Assembly (NCBI RefSeq): GCF_016836705.1 | Contig: NZ_JAFCGY010000007.1 | Location: 1-64,000, forward strand | From: Mesorhizobium caraganae | GTDB lineage: Bacteria; Pseudomonadota; Alphaproteobacteria; Rhizobiales; Rhizobiaceae | DNA length: 64,000 nt | Direction: 5' to 3' | In this document: piece after piece, positions 27,694 through 36,698 of the stretch | Layout of the letters: each line of letters opens with the position of its first letter | Numbering within the stretch: position 1 is the first letter of the stretch | Notes under the pieces: model-generated | Told to the model about the DNA's origin: nothing | Databases searched by the model: none | The model's input: the letters and a program-made list of their open reading frames with translations, nothing else | Translations under genes and position numbers: made by a program

Positions 27694-28080
27694 ATGTCGG
27701 GTCTCGGAATCCTAATTCGCCGTCACACTTCACCCCCAAATCATCGTTCCGTGCTGGATCGTTTCGACGCTCACCGCGTTGGTGGAAATCCAACAAGGAA
27801 GCACCAAAGAATTCGGCAACGGGCATACGAAATTTGGGAGCGCGAAGGCGGCGGGCATGGCGACCCGGAGGAACACTGGCACCGGGCTGAGGCAGAAATC
27901 GAGCGCGAGGAGCAACTGGAGGCTGAGCAGGCATTTATAGAACCAAGCGCCGTTGGAGCGACGGTACTATCGGCCAAGTCGAGAAAGCCGCGCCGCGATG
28001 AGACCGCCAGTTCCGACGTCATGACGGTAGAAGCTTTGGCGATGCGTACCGGCCTACTGGCGACCAAGCCTAAGACCTAA
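27694..28080 (+). CDS. DUF2934 domain protein
   Basis: A ~128-residue protein whose middle carries the DUF2934 signature IRQRAYEIWEREGGGHGDPE and HWHRAEAEIEREEQLEAEQA (residues ~45-80). The C-terminal part is polar and Ser/Ala-rich. DUF2934 proteins are small, of unknown function, and frequent in rhizobial accessory DNA. The start is uncertain: ATG 27694 is used, though family members usually begin close to the domain, so the first ~35 residues may not be translated. Confidence 0.7.
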   Translation: MSGLGILIRRHTSPPNHRSVLDRFDAHRVGGNPTRKHQRIRQRAYEIWEREGGGHGDPEEHWHRAEAEIEREEQLEAEQAFIEPSAVGATVLSAKSRKPRRDETASSDVMTVEALAMRTGLLATKPKT

Positions 28081-28206
28081 TCGATATGTTGGGCAATGAC
28101 CGCGAGGCGATCGACGAAGCGGCCCGGAGCTTGGCGACAGGTCAACAGAATTTCAGCAAATAGGAAGCCCGACCGAAGCGGGGCTTCGGTCGTTGCGAGC
28201 GGTGGG

Positions 28207-28416
28207 CTAATGCAAATATCCCAAGAGCCCCAGGATGATAATGATTGGGATCGGGATCCCGAGGAGCCAATCCTCGCCGACGAACCAGCCGCGAAACGCG
28301 CGACCATTGCGAAAGAAATCAACAAGGTATGCGGTGGACCGTTTTGGAATTCCGACGATACTTCGATACTGCGTCAGGAGGTCGAGAGCGTGATCTATCG
28401 TCTTTTCATCCACCAC
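28207..28416 (-). CDS. Small membrane-anchored hypothetical protein
   Basis: A 69-residue frame with tandem GTG starts (MVDEKTIDHALDLLTQYRSI), an aromatic basic middle (YLVDFFRNGRAFRGWFVGED) and a C-terminal hydrophobic helix (WLLGIPIPIIIILGLLGYLH). A plausible tail-anchored small protein. The opposite strand is also open, so some doubt remains. Confidence 0.45.
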   Translation of the reverse strand: MVDEKTIDHALDLLTQYRSIVGIPKRSTAYLVDFFRNGRAFRGWFVGEDWLLGIPIPIIIILGLLGYLH

Positions 28417-28601
28417 CCGTATCAGAGGCGGCGATGTAGGAGAGATCGCGCAAGGTGGCGGGGATGATTCGGGGGTTATGAGGCACCCAAGCGGTAGGTT
28501 CGCTTCCTGCTAGCGGGCGGAGCGTCGGAGGTCTTGACCGGCCCCGTCGCCAGTGACGTACTTCGAACGCGCACGCAATCGGTTATCCAGGAGACAGGCG
28601 G

Positions 28602-28973
28602 ATGGACATTCGATCGACACTGACGGAGCTATGCGAAGCCTTCAACGCGCACGACCTCGATCGCATCATGGCATTCTTTGCCGACGACTGCGTCCTGGAG
28701 ATGCCGAGGGGAAGCAGCCCCTGGGGCTCTCGCTTCGAGGGTAAGCCCAGCGTACGTGACGCCCTGGCAACACGCTTCGAAGGCCTACCCGATGTCCACT
28801 ACGGCGACGGCGAGCATTTCGTCGATGCGGCTGCCGATACCGGCATGTCCAAATGGATCCTCACCGGCACTACCCGCGAGGGCGTGAAAAAGGAGGTACG
28901 TGGTTGCGACTTTTACACGTTCCGCAACGGCAAGGTGATCCGCAAAGATTCGTATTGGAAGATCGTGGAGTAA
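28602..28973 (+). CDS. NTF2-like/SnoaL-type protein
   Basis: A 123-residue protein with the NTF2-like fold pattern: an N-terminal helix LTELCEAFNAHDLDRIMAFF, then ADDCVLEMPRG, a GKPSVRDALATRFEGLPDVH helix and strand, and a C-terminal strand pair CDFYTFRNGKVIRKDSYWKI. These proteins serve as small-molecule isomerases, hydrolases or binding proteins; the ligand cannot be predicted. AGGAGACAGGCGG precedes the ATG. It is a single gene. Confidence 0.85.
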   Translation: MDIRSTLTELCEAFNAHDLDRIMAFFADDCVLEMPRGSSPWGSRFEGKPSVRDALATRFEGLPDVHYGDGEHFVDAAADTGMSKWILTGTTREGVKKEVRGCDFYTFRNGKVIRKDSYWKIVE

Positions 28974-29510
28974 AAGCTGGCTCCATAGCGCCAATTCGCG
29001 AGATCGCGGCAAGACTGGCAGCCATGTTCTGAGATCGCACAGGGTGCCGGGGAAGCTCTGGCAGCAAGAGTAATGAGCCGCTCCTGAAGTCGATCGAGAA
29101 CGATCACCGACAAGAGGGCGCCGTTATCCAGCGGAACGGGACAGGACCGGTAAGGCCACCAACGGGGGCTAGTCCATACGGATTAATTGCGCGATTGCTA
29201 ATATGCCAGTAGGGACCTCCGCGCGGGGACCAAACTCACCCGTAGTGGCCGCCATGACATTAGCCCCACAAGGCAACCCAACACTGCCAGCACCCATCTA
29301 TAGCGTTTCGGGGTCGAATTCATGTTGACCGGTCATTGATCATCGACATGGCGCGGGGCAATATCAAGGTAAGGATCAACTCGCCGTCATGCAGTTGTGC
29401 GCGGTCGGGTGAACGCCTATACGGCGTCAGCCAGCTGGGATCTCGGTTCGCCTCCAGGATCCGCCGAGGCTGATCAGGCCTCGAGGTATGAGTGTATCGG
29501 TGTGATCTCG
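28974..29510. other. 537 bp gap between the NTF2-like gene and the IS110 remnant
   Basis: No gene is supported. The right part (about 29330-29510) may be the non-coding 3' end of the IS110 element, since the transposase remnant ends at 29511, but I could not find an element boundary. Confidence 0.5.
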
Positions 29511-30340
29511 TCAGACAGCCTTCATGACAGCACCTTCGATGACGACGCCCGCGGTCACGTATTTCCACAGCGCTACGAGCAGCTTCCTTGCAAGCGCGAC
29601 GATGGTTGTCTTTGAGACGCCCCGGATTGCGTATCAGGGGTTCTCGGAACCAGCGGGTAAGCGCCGAACTCGGTTGATTGCGCAGCCACAGCCAGGACAA
29701 CTCGATCATCGTCGTTCGCAGCCGGGGGTTGCCGGCCTTCGAGACCCCTTGCTCGGACCGATCCGCTCTGCCAAAGCGTCGGCGCGAGCCCGGTATAGGC
29801 AGCGACCTGCCGGCGATTATCGAAGTGCCGGAACAGCCCTTCCGCGTAGAGGATGGCGGCACACTCGGGGCCGATACCCTTGAGATCGAGCAATGTCGTT
29901 GCTGGAGTTTCGGAGACTTCGATTGCCAGCAGAACGGCGCGCTCCGCCTGCACCTCTTTGATCTGAGCTATCACCAGTTCGAGTCGGTCGAGCTCGCGAC
30001 GGATTTGGCCCTTCAGATGTTCTGGCAGCGCGCGGCCGTCCCAGGTCCTCAATTCCTCAAGCCGATGTCGCCGGTCACGTCGCAGCGGGTCGTAGCCGGT
30101 GATGCCCTGAGCAAACAGCAGGCCCTTGATCCGGTTGAAATGGCAGGTCCGCTCACCAACCAGAACCTTGCGTTCACGGCCGATGCTCCGATAGTCCTCC
30201 TCCTTGACGCTCGGTGCCCTAACCATCGCGCACACGCGCGGCTCGCCTCGTTTGTAGGCGAGCAGCGCACCAACGCCTCGCCATCGATCTTGTCGGTCTT
30301 GGCACGACGCCGCCGGCGCGACGTGGCAACGTTCCTGGAC
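29511..30340 (-). pseudogene. IS110-family transposase remnant
   Basis: A minus-strand transposase in several frames. The upstream part reads NVATSRRRRRAKTDKIDGEA, carrying Asp residues of the DEDD domain; the middle frame has RKVLVGERTCHFNRIKGLLF. The C-terminal Transposase_20 domain reads LDLKGIGPECAAILYAEGLF and QVAAYTGLAPTLWQSGSV, then after a frameshift GVSKAGNPRLRTTMIELSWL, and after another TTIVALARKLLVALWKYVTA with a stop at 29511. The extreme N-terminus is missing. It abuts the operator and promoter of the catabolic island, at about 30340, and likely marks an insertion or rearrangement boundary. Confidence 0.88.
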
Positions 30341-30377
30341 AAGCTTAAAATATTATAATAGCATACCATTATAAGTC
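30337..30377 (+). promoter_or_regulatory. AT-rich operator-like site (GntR-type motif), copy 1
   Basis: GGACAAGCTTAAAATATTAT continues into AATAGCATACCATTATAAG. It shares GACAAGCT and TTATAATAGCAT with five other sites in the window and lies about 136 bp before the first binding-protein gene. Assignment to the island's GntR regulator is inferred from the matching site in front of the gntR gene. Confidence 0.6.
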
Positions 30378-30512
30378 GCAGAGGGATGCTGCGCTCCGGT
30401 TTTGCAAGGGGAAGCCAGCGAAATACCGATCCTGTTTTACGTCGTCGCGCGGCCTGCGCCCCGCACGAGCGATATCGACGCGAGGCGCCCAAAAAATGCA
30501 TGGGAGGAAAAC

Positions 30513-31322
30513 ATGCGGACTTTCCTGGGAAGGGTCGGCGCCTTGCTGGCCGGCATCGTGCTGGCGCTGTCGGCGCTCAAGCCGTCGATCGCTTCGGCGC
30601 AGTCGGTCGAGGATATCATCGCGCGCGGCAAGTTGGTCGTCGCCATCGACACAACGACGCCGCCCTACGGCTTTCTCGACGCCAATCTGAAGCCGACCGG
30701 CTTCGACATCGAGGTCGCCAACAAGATGGGCGAAGCGCTCGGCGTTCCTGTCGAATTCGTCACTGTCACTTCGCCCGGCCGCATCCCTGCGCTGCTGACC
30801 AAGCAGGTCGACGCGGTGATTTCGATCTTCTCGATCACGCCGGCGCGCGCTATCCAGATCGACTATTCGATCCCCTATGCCGGCCAGTCGGCGGTGGTCA
30901 TCGCGCCCAAGAGCACCAGCATCAAGGGTGTCGCCGATCTCGTCGGCAAGAAGGTCGGGCTGACGCGCGGCACCGGCGAGGACGGATTGCTGACCAAGGC
31001 CGCGGAAACCAATCCAGGCATCGAGATCCTGCGTTTCGACGATTATTCCTCGCTGCTGCAGGCGATGGTGTCGGGCCAGATCGATGCCATGGGCGGCGGC
31101 GACTATGGCGAGATCTATTTGAAGAAAGCGCAGAATGGCGACGCCTTCGAGCAGAAATACGTGCTGAAAACCTTCTATTTCGGCATCGGCGTTGCCGAGG
31201 GCAACGACAATCTGCGCCAGTGGATCAACACCTGGCTGTTCACGATGAAGACCGACGGCACGCTGGACGCGCTGTCGATGAAGTATCGCAACCAGCCGCT
31301 GCCGGTGCTGCCGGTTTTCTGA
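30513..31322 (+). CDS. Amino-acid-type ABC transporter binding protein (SBP family 3), copy 1
   Basis: A 269-residue periplasmic binding protein of family 3 (PF00497). It has a signal peptide (MRTFLGRVGALLAGIVLALS, cleavage near ASA-QS) then IARGKLVVAIDTTTPPYGFL, DANLKPTGFDIEVANKMGEA and SIFSITPARAIQIDYSIPYA, the standard domain landmarks. The ATG at 30513 has GGGAGG seven bases upstream. It is followed 260 bp later by a near-duplicate and then by two His/Glu-type permeases, but no ATPase gene is nearby. Family 3 proteins bind amino acids, opines or related small acids; the island context makes an organic or sugar acid possible. Confidence 0.93.
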   Translation: MRTFLGRVGALLAGIVLALSALKPSIASAQSVEDIIARGKLVVAIDTTTPPYGFLDANLKPTGFDIEVANKMGEALGVPVEFVTVTSPGRIPALLTKQVDAVISIFSITPARAIQIDYSIPYAGQSAVVIAPKSTSIKGVADLVGKKVGLTRGTGEDGLLTKAAETNPGIEILRFDDYSSLLQAMVSGQIDAMGGGDYGEIYLKKAQNGDAFEQKYVLKTFYFGIGVAEGNDNLRQWINTWLFTMKTDGTLDALSMKYRNQPLPVLPVF

Positions 31323-31341
31323 TCAATTCTTCCAGCAAGTG

Positions 31342-31363
31342 GCGGGGCCTCTGATGGCCCCGC
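31342..31363 (+). terminator. Hairpin after binding-protein copy 1
   Basis: GCGGGGCC (31342-31349) and GGCCCCGC (31356-31363) form a perfect 8 bp stem with a TCTGAT loop. No T run follows, so it may be a mRNA-stabilising or attenuating element. Confidence 0.55.
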
Positions 31364-31430
31364 TCCGTCATCAACCGACAGAGCCGGTGGGCATTGGTGC
31401 TTAGCCGCCTTCTCCGAATTTGCAGCGCGT

Positions 31431-31468
31431 AGACAAGCTATAAAGATTATAATATTATAATTTTATTG
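31431..31468 (+). promoter_or_regulatory. AT-rich operator-like site (GntR-type motif), copy 2
   Basis: AGACAAGCTATAAAGATTAT continues into AATATTATAATTTTATTG. It shares the GACAAGCT-TAAA-ATTATAAT layout with the other copies and lies about 115 bp before the second binding-protein gene, so each duplicate has its own site. Confidence 0.6.
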
Positions 31469-31582
31469 GGAGAAACCCAACAGGCGGGACATGAAGTCTT
31501 GCCGTGCATCGTCGGCAGTTTGCGCCTCACCGACGAAGCTGATGGGAGGGGCGTGGCGAAAAATATGCCTGGGGAGGAAAAC

Positions 31583-32395
31583 ATGCGGAATGTCCTGAGA
31601 GGGGTTGGCGCCTTGCTGGTCAGCCTGGTTCTGACGCTGTCATCGCTGCTGCTGCCATCCACCGGTTGGGCGGCGTCGGTCGACGAGATCATCACGCGCG
31701 GCAAACTGGTCGTTGCCATCGACACAACGACGCCGCCCTATGCTTTTCTGGACGCCAATCTGAAGCCAGCCGGATTCGACATCGACGTCGCCAACAAGAT
31801 GGGCGAGGCGCTCGGCGTTCCGGTCGAGTTCGTCACCGTCACCTCGCCCGGCCGCATCCCGGCATTGCTAACCAAGCAGGTCGACGCTGTGATCTCGATC
31901 TTCTCGATCACCCCGGAACGCGCCATCCAGATCGACTTTTCGATTCCTTATGCTGGCCAGTCGGCCGTAGTCATCGCGCCGAAGAGCATGGCGATCAAAG
32001 GCAATGCCGATCTGGTCGGCAAGAAGGTGGGGCTGACGCGCGGCACTGCGCCGGACGGGCTGCTGACTGCTGCGGCAGCGGCCAATCCGGGTATCGAGAT
32101 CCTGCGTTTCGACGACCAGCCGGCGCTGATGCAGGCCATGATCTCCGGCCAGATCGACGCCATGGGCGGCGGCGACTATGGCGAGATCTACCTTAAGAAG
32201 GCTGAGAACGGCGACGCCTTCGAGCAGAAATACGTGCTGAAAACCTTCTACTTCGGCATCGGCGTCCCCAAGGGCAATGACAATCTGCGTCAGTGGATCA
32301 ACACTTGGCTGTTCACCATGAAGACCGACGGCACACTGGACGCGCTGTCGATGAAGTATCGCAACCAGCCGCTGCCGGTGCTGCCGGTTTTCTGA
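31583..32395 (+). CDS. Amino-acid-type ABC transporter binding protein (SBP family 3), copy 2
   Basis: A 270-residue protein almost identical over its mature part to the upstream copy: the same GKLVVAIDTTTPPYAFLDAN, PGRIPALLTKQVDAVISIFS and YVLKTFYFGIGVPKGNDNLR segments, differing mainly in the signal peptide and scattered conservative positions. The ATG at 31583 has GGGAGG seven bases upstream. Tandem duplication of the whole unit, including promoter motif and downstream hairpin, is evident. It sits directly before the permease pair. Divergence in ligand-contact residues could broaden substrate range; otherwise the duplication raises dosage. Confidence 0.93.
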   Translation: MRNVLRGVGALLVSLVLTLSSLLLPSTGWAASVDEIITRGKLVVAIDTTTPPYAFLDANLKPAGFDIDVANKMGEALGVPVEFVTVTSPGRIPALLTKQVDAVISIFSITPERAIQIDFSIPYAGQSAVVIAPKSMAIKGNADLVGKKVGLTRGTAPDGLLTAAAAANPGIEILRFDDQPALMQAMISGQIDAMGGGDYGEIYLKKAENGDAFEQKYVLKTFYFGIGVPKGNDNLRQWINTWLFTMKTDGTLDALSMKYRNQPLPVLPVF

Positions 32396-32410
32396 TCGCT
32401 TTGTTCCGTG

Positions 32411-32437
32411 GCGGGGCCGCCGTAGCATCGGCCCCGC
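32411..32437 (+). terminator. Hairpin between binding-protein copy 2 and permeases
   Basis: GCGGGGCCG (32411-32419) pairs with CGGCCCCGC (32429-32437) around a 9-base loop. It resembles the hairpin after copy 1 and probably sets a higher level of binding protein than permease. Confidence 0.55.
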
Positions 32438-32457
32438 TTGCCTGACCTCGTGACGGG

Positions 32458-33129
32458 ATGCCCATGCAAACCGCCCTGCAATTCGGCCCGATCCTCATCC
32501 ATCTCGACCTGCTGCTGCGCGGCCTGGCGAAGAGCATCCAACTGGCTGCGCTGTCGATCCTGTTTGGCACCGCCATCGGCATCCTCGGCGCCATCGGCCG
32601 CAGCTTCGGCCCGCGCTTCCTGTCGTGGCCGATCGCCTGTTATGTCGAGCTGATCCGCAACACGCCGCTGCTGATCCAGCTCTATTTCGTGTTCTTCTCG
32701 CTGCCGTTGTTCGGCTTTAAGCTGTCGAGCAACACGGCGGCCGTCGTAGCACTGTCGATCCATCTCGGCGCTTACGCCACCGAGATTCTGCGCGCCGGTA
32801 TCGAATCCATTCCCGAAGGGCAGATCGAGGCGGCCAAGTCGCTCGGCCTCGGCCGCTACCGCATCATCCGCCATGTCATCCTGGTGCCGGCGGCGCGCGC
32901 CGTCTACCCGTCGCTGTCGGCGCAGTTCATCCTGCAGATCATGGGCACCTCGATCGTCGGCGCCATTGCGGCCGAGGAGCTGACCGCGGTCGCCAACAAC
33001 CTCGTCATGCAGACCTTCCGCAGCTTCGAGGTCTACATCATCATCGCGGTCATCTATTTCGTGCTGGTGCAGGCCGCCAGCCTGCTCTTTGCCGGTATCG
33101 GCAAGCTCATGTTCAGGTGGAAGCAATGA
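32458..33129 (+). CDS. Amino-acid-type ABC transporter permease 1
   Basis: A 223-residue His/Glu/Gln/Arg-type permease (BPD_transp_1). About five membrane helices are visible, with the start MPMQTALQFGPILIHLDLLL, the NTPLLIQLYFVFFSLPLFG helix and the ATPase-contact EAA loop EAAKSLGLGRYRIIRHVILV. It pairs with the next gene, which overlaps it by four bases, to form a heterodimeric channel. No ATPase gene follows, so the energising subunit must come from elsewhere in the genome. Confidence 0.93.
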   Translation: MPMQTALQFGPILIHLDLLLRGLAKSIQLAALSILFGTAIGILGAIGRSFGPRFLSWPIACYVELIRNTPLLIQLYFVFFSLPLFGFKLSSNTAAVVALSIHLGAYATEILRAGIESIPEGQIEAAKSLGLGRYRIIRHVILVPAARAVYPSLSAQFILQIMGTSIVGAIAAEELTAVANNLVMQTFRSFEVYIIIAVIYFVLVQAASLLFAGIGKLMFRWKQ

Positions 33130-33785
33130 GCCTGCGCGATTTCGGCCCCAACGAATTGATGTTCCTGCTGCTGGCGACGCGCTGGACGATCCTGCTGGCG
33201 CTGATTGCCTTTGCCGGCGGCGGCCTGATCGGCCTCGTGGTGGCGGCGATCCGCGTGGCGCCGGCGCGGCCGCTGCGCTGGCTGGCCGCCGGCTACATCC
33301 AGTTCTTCATGGGCACGCCGATCCTGATCCAGCTGTTCATGGCCTATTACGGCTCGTCCTTCCTCGGCTACCGGCCGGACCCGTGGGTGGCGGCGGCCGT
33401 GACCTTTTCGCTCAATGGCGGCGCCTTCTTCGGCGAGATTTTTCGCGGCGCCATCGAGGCGATCCCGAAGGGGCAGTGGGAAGCGGCCACGGCGCTCGGC
33501 TTCCGCTTTATCAGGACGCTGCGGCTGGTGATCATCCCGCAGGCGGTGCGGCTTATGCTGCCGCCGACCGTCGGCTTCATGGTGCAGATCGTCAAGACGA
33601 CGTCGATCGCCTCGCTGATCGGACTGACCGAGCTCGCCCGCGCCGCCACGCAGGTCAACACGGTGACCTTCCAGCCGGTGATGGTGTTCGGCACGGTGTC
33701 GCTGATCTACTTCGCTTTGTGCTGGCTTCGCTCTATGCCGGCCATCTCGAACGTCGTTTCGCCACCGGAACGATACGCAAGGTAG
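33126..33785 (+). CDS. Amino-acid-type ABC transporter permease 2
   Basis: A 219-residue permease starting at the ATG that overlaps the previous TGA (an in-frame GTG nine bases upstream is possible, but AGGTGG then serves as ribosome site for the ATG). Landmarks are GTPILIQLFMAYYGSSFLGY and the EAA loop EAATALGFRFIRTLRLVIIP. It is similar in length and order to its partner. The operon ends about 30 bp before the convergent SMP-30 gene. Confidence 0.93.
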   Translation: MSLRDFGPNELMFLLLATRWTILLALIAFAGGGLIGLVVAAIRVAPARPLRWLAAGYIQFFMGTPILIQLFMAYYGSSFLGYRPDPWVAAAVTFSLNGGAFFGEIFRGAIEAIPKGQWEAATALGFRFIRTLRLVIIPQAVRLMLPPTVGFMVQIVKTTSIASLIGLTELARAATQVNTVTFQPVMVFGTVSLIYFALCWLRSMPAISNVVSPPERYAR

Positions 33786-33814
33786 AGACGCCGTTGATGA
33801 TGTCGGCCGTCTAG

Positions 33815-34696
33815 TCAGCCCTTGAAGGCCGGCAAGGTCAGGCCCTTGACGCCGACGTCGAGCGCGAACAATCCGCCCGGATTCTTCTGGCCGACAAAGT
33901 GGCTGGCCGGACGCCGGAGCACCGCCGAGGTGACATAGAGGATGTCGAGATCCTTGCCGCCGAATTCGCAGCAGGTCGGCAGGTCGGTCGGCAGAATCAC
34001 CGTCTGCATCAATTCGCCGTCAGGATCGTAGCGGCAGACCTTGCTGGTCACCGGTATGGTCACCCAATAGCAACCCTCGGCATCGACGGTGGCGCCGTCG
34101 GCGAGGCCGCCGGTCACCGTCATGTCGATGAAGGTGCGGCGGTTCTCGATGTCGCCGGTGGCGGGATCGAAATCATAGGCCCAGACCGCCCCGGCATGGC
34201 TGTCGGAGAAATACATGATCTTCGAATCCGGGCTCCAGGCCAGCCCGTTCGAGCACCCGATGCCGTCGATCATCTTGTGCACGGAAAGATCTGGATCGAG
34301 CCGGTAGAGCGCGCCGATGAATTCGATCGGCTGGCCCGGCACCTCGAACATGGTGCCCGACCAGAAACGCCCCTGGCGGTCTGGCTTGCCGTCGTTGAAG
34401 CGGGTTTTCGGCATATGCGCTTCCGGGTCGACGATCGCTTCGAATGTGCCGGTCGCCGGATCGAAGAAATGGAAGCCGTCGGTCATCGTCAGCACCAGGC
34501 CGCCCTTCTCGCGCAGGCCGAGGCAGCCGAGATATTCCGGCGTCTCGAAGACATCGTCCTTGCCGGTCGAGGGGTCGTAGCGGTGGATCAGCTTCTTCCA
34601 GATGTCGATCCACCAGAGTACGCCGGCCTTGGCATCCCAAAGCGTGCCTTCGCCGAGTTCGGCCCTGGCATCGACGACACAGGTGATCTCGACCAT
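33815..34696 (-). CDS. SMP-30/gluconolactonase-type lactonase
   Basis: A 293-residue six-bladed propeller of the SMP-30/regucalcin/gluconolactonase family (PF08450). Metal-site landmarks are present: Glu in AELGEGTLWDAKAGVLWWID, Asn in TRFNDGKPDRQGRFWSGTMF and Asp in CSNGLAWSPDSKIMYFSDSH. The ATG at 34696 is chosen because the frame upstream of it runs through the permease gene. Family members hydrolyse sugar lactones to aldonic acids. As last gene of the ABC transporter operon it may open the lactone of an imported or freshly oxidised sugar, feeding the dehydratases in this island. Confidence 0.9.
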   Translation of the reverse strand: MVEITCVVDARAELGEGTLWDAKAGVLWWIDIWKKLIHRYDPSTGKDDVFETPEYLGCLGLREKGGLVLTMTDGFHFFDPATGTFEAIVDPEAHMPKTRFNDGKPDRQGRFWSGTMFEVPGQPIEFIGALYRLDPDLSVHKMIDGIGCSNGLAWSPDSKIMYFSDSHAGAVWAYDFDPATGDIENRRTFIDMTVTGGLADGATVDAEGCYWVTIPVTSKVCRYDPDGELMQTVILPTDLPTCCEFGGKDLDILYVTSAVLRRPASHFVGQKNPGGLFALDVGVKGLTLPAFKG

Positions 34697-34698
34697 GG

Positions 34699-35667
34699 TC
34701 AGCCCTCTTTTCCGCGTAGCCTGCCGCCAAGCCCGGAAAAGGTCTCGCTGCCGATCGACACGGTGAGCAGGATCACCGCGCCGTAGACGATGAGCAGTGC
34801 GCCGCTGGACAGGTTCAGTGCCGGCAGCAGTCCGGTGAGGATTGTCAGCACCATGGCGCCGGCGACGGTGCCGAGATAATGGCCGCTGCCGCCAAGGATC
34901 GAGGCACCGCCGATGGCGACCGCGGCGATCGAGGTGAACAGATAGGCGTCGCCCATGCCGAGATAGGCCTGGCCGGAATAACCGGTGAGCAACATGCCGG
35001 CAAAGGCGGCGGTGAGGCCCGAGATGACATAGGTCAGGATGGTGGTGCGCGCTGTCGGCACGCCGGAGAATTCGGCGACCGTGGCGCTGGTGCCGAGCGC
35101 ATAGAGATGGCGGCCGAACGCCGCCTTGGAAAGCAGCAGCGTCGCCACCAGGGTCAGGGCAAGCCAGATCAGCGCGATGACCGGGAAGCCGCCAATGCGC
35201 CCGACCGAGAGGTACTGGATCAAAGCCGGCGCCGATGGGGTCGGCGAACCGCCGGTCAGCACCAGGATCAGCCCTTGCAGGATGACGTTGGTGGCCAGCG
35301 TCATGATGATTGGCGGTACGCCGAATTGGGCAACGCCAACGCCGTTGACCAGCCCGATGAACGCGCCGCCGGCCAGCAGCAGCGGCATGACCCAGACCAG
35401 CGGCAGATCCTGGCCGCCGCACAGCAGCGCCATGACGATGGCCGCCGAATTGAGCACCCAGGGCACCGACAGATCGATGCCGCCGCCGATGATGACGAAG
35501 GTCTGGCCGAGCGCGACGATGCCGACAAAGGCCGCCAGCACGACGGTAGAGCGCATATTGGAGACCGACAGGAAGCCCGGCGAGAACAAAGCGGTGACCA
35601 GGAGCAGCACCACCATGCCGGCATAGGCAAGCACGATGAGCCGGTTGCGGGCGAGGAAGGCGCTCAT
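34699..35667 (-). CDS. Ribose-type ABC transporter permease 2
   Basis: A 322-residue BPD_transp_2 permease starting MSAFLARNRLIVLAYAGMVV. It has the VIIGGGIDLSVPWVLNSAAI segment, the cytoplasmic coupling region FGRHLYALGTSATVAEFSGV and GGASILGGSGHYLGTVAGAM. Its ATG overlaps the stop of the previous permease gene by four bases. Two different permeases in this operon imply a heterodimer, unlike the single-permease system at 9.7 kb. Confidence 0.93.
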   Translation of the reverse strand: MSAFLARNRLIVLAYAGMVVLLLVTALFSPGFLSVSNMRSTVVLAAFVGIVALGQTFVIIGGGIDLSVPWVLNSAAIVMALLCGGQDLPLVWVMPLLLAGGAFIGLVNGVGVAQFGVPPIIMTLATNVILQGLILVLTGGSPTPSAPALIQYLSVGRIGGFPVIALIWLALTLVATLLLSKAAFGRHLYALGTSATVAEFSGVPTARTTILTYVISGLTAAFAGMLLTGYSGQAYLGMGDAYLFTSIAAVAIGGASILGGSGHYLGTVAGAMVLTILTGLLPALNLSSGALLIVYGAVILLTVSIGSETFSGLGGRLRGKEG

Positions 35668-36695
35668 TGGACACGGTTCCTTGCGGCCTTTTCGGCGACG
35701 GAACTCGCCAGCACCGAGAGCAGAAGGATGACGCCGGAAGCAACCGGCTGCCAGTAGCTCGACACATGCAGGACGAAGACCAGATTGCCAATGAGGGTCA
35801 GCACGAAAGCGCCGATCAGCGTGCCGGCCAGATGTCCGCGGCCGCCGAACAGGCTGACACCGCCGATGACTGCCGCCGCCACCGAAGGCAGGATGTAGTC
35901 CTTGCCGATGGTCGGCGAGCCGGCGCCGGTCTGTGTCGTCAGATAGAGTGCCGCTCCCGCGGCGAACAGGCCGGAAAGACCGTAGGTGATGACATTGACG
36001 CGGGTGATCGAGACGCCCGACAGGAAGGCCGATTTTTCGTTGGAGCCTGTCGCCTGGATGGTGACGCCGACGCGCGTCGCCCGGAACCACCACCAGAACA
36101 GCAAAAGCGCCAGCAGCATCCAGACCGGGCTGGTCAGGCCGAAGAGCTGGGCATAGCCGAAGCTGACCCACCAGCCGGGAACGCTGCCGCCATCGGTCGG
36201 CAGGATGATCATGGCAACGCCGTTGAGGATAGACCAGGTGGCGAGCGTGACCAGGAAGGGCTGCAGCTTGAGCAGCGAGATCAGCAGGCCGTTGAACGCG
36301 CCGATCAGGAAGCCGATCGCCAGAATGACGAGCGCCCACAAGGCGACGGTCGAGGGGTCATCGGTAAAGCGTGTCGCCGCGATCACCGTGCCGAGGCTGA
36401 TCATGCCGCCGATCGACAAATCGATGCCGCCGCGCACCAGCACGATGGTCTGGCCGGTTGCCGCCAGCATCAGCGTCATCGCCGCCGCCGTGTCGAGGTT
36501 GATCTCGTCCAGCGAGAAGACGCCGGATTGCAGGCTGCCATAGATGGCAACGATCAGGGCCAGCATCAGGCATGCGACCAGGAACGGCGCGCGGTCGAGC
36601 GCGCGGCCACGCCAGTCGATGCCTAGCCTGGCGGATTTCATTTCGGCCGGCCTTTGCGCCATCTCAACAGGTCTCTCTGCGACTGACATCACCAT
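35664..36695 (-). CDS. Ribose-type ABC transporter permease 1
   Basis: A 343-residue BPD_transp_2 permease with a polar N-terminal extension (residues 1-35) before the first helix. Landmarks are LVRGGIDLSIGGMISLGTVI, the coupling segment ATGSNEKSAFLSGVSITRVN and GGVSLFGGRGHLAGTLIGAF. The start may be ATG 36695 or the ATG two codons later. It follows the ATPase gene by only a few bases and overlaps the next permease gene. Confidence 0.93.
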   Translation of the reverse strand: MVMSVAERPVEMAQRPAEMKSARLGIDWRGRALDRAPFLVACLMLALIVAIYGSLQSGVFSLDEINLDTAAAMTLMLAATGQTIVLVRGGIDLSIGGMISLGTVIAATRFTDDPSTVALWALVILAIGFLIGAFNGLLISLLKLQPFLVTLATWSILNGVAMIILPTDGGSVPGWWVSFGYAQLFGLTSPVWMLLALLLFWWWFRATRVGVTIQATGSNEKSAFLSGVSITRVNVITYGLSGLFAAGAALYLTTQTGAGSPTIGKDYILPSVAAAVIGGVSLFGGRGHLAGTLIGAFVLTLIGNLVFVLHVSSYWQPVASGVILLLSVLASSVAEKAARNRVQ

Positions 36696-36698
36696 GCC

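Noticed and set aside
33815..35791. A 658-codon minus frame spanning permease and lactonase
   Set aside because: Only the last 293 codons encode the SMP-30 protein; the upstream part is the out-of-frame shadow of the permease gene, with Arg/His-rich composition.
34699..36339. A 546-codon minus frame spanning both permeases
   Set aside because: The first ~220 codons are the shadow of the other permease; the real gene starts at 35667 with family-typical sequence.
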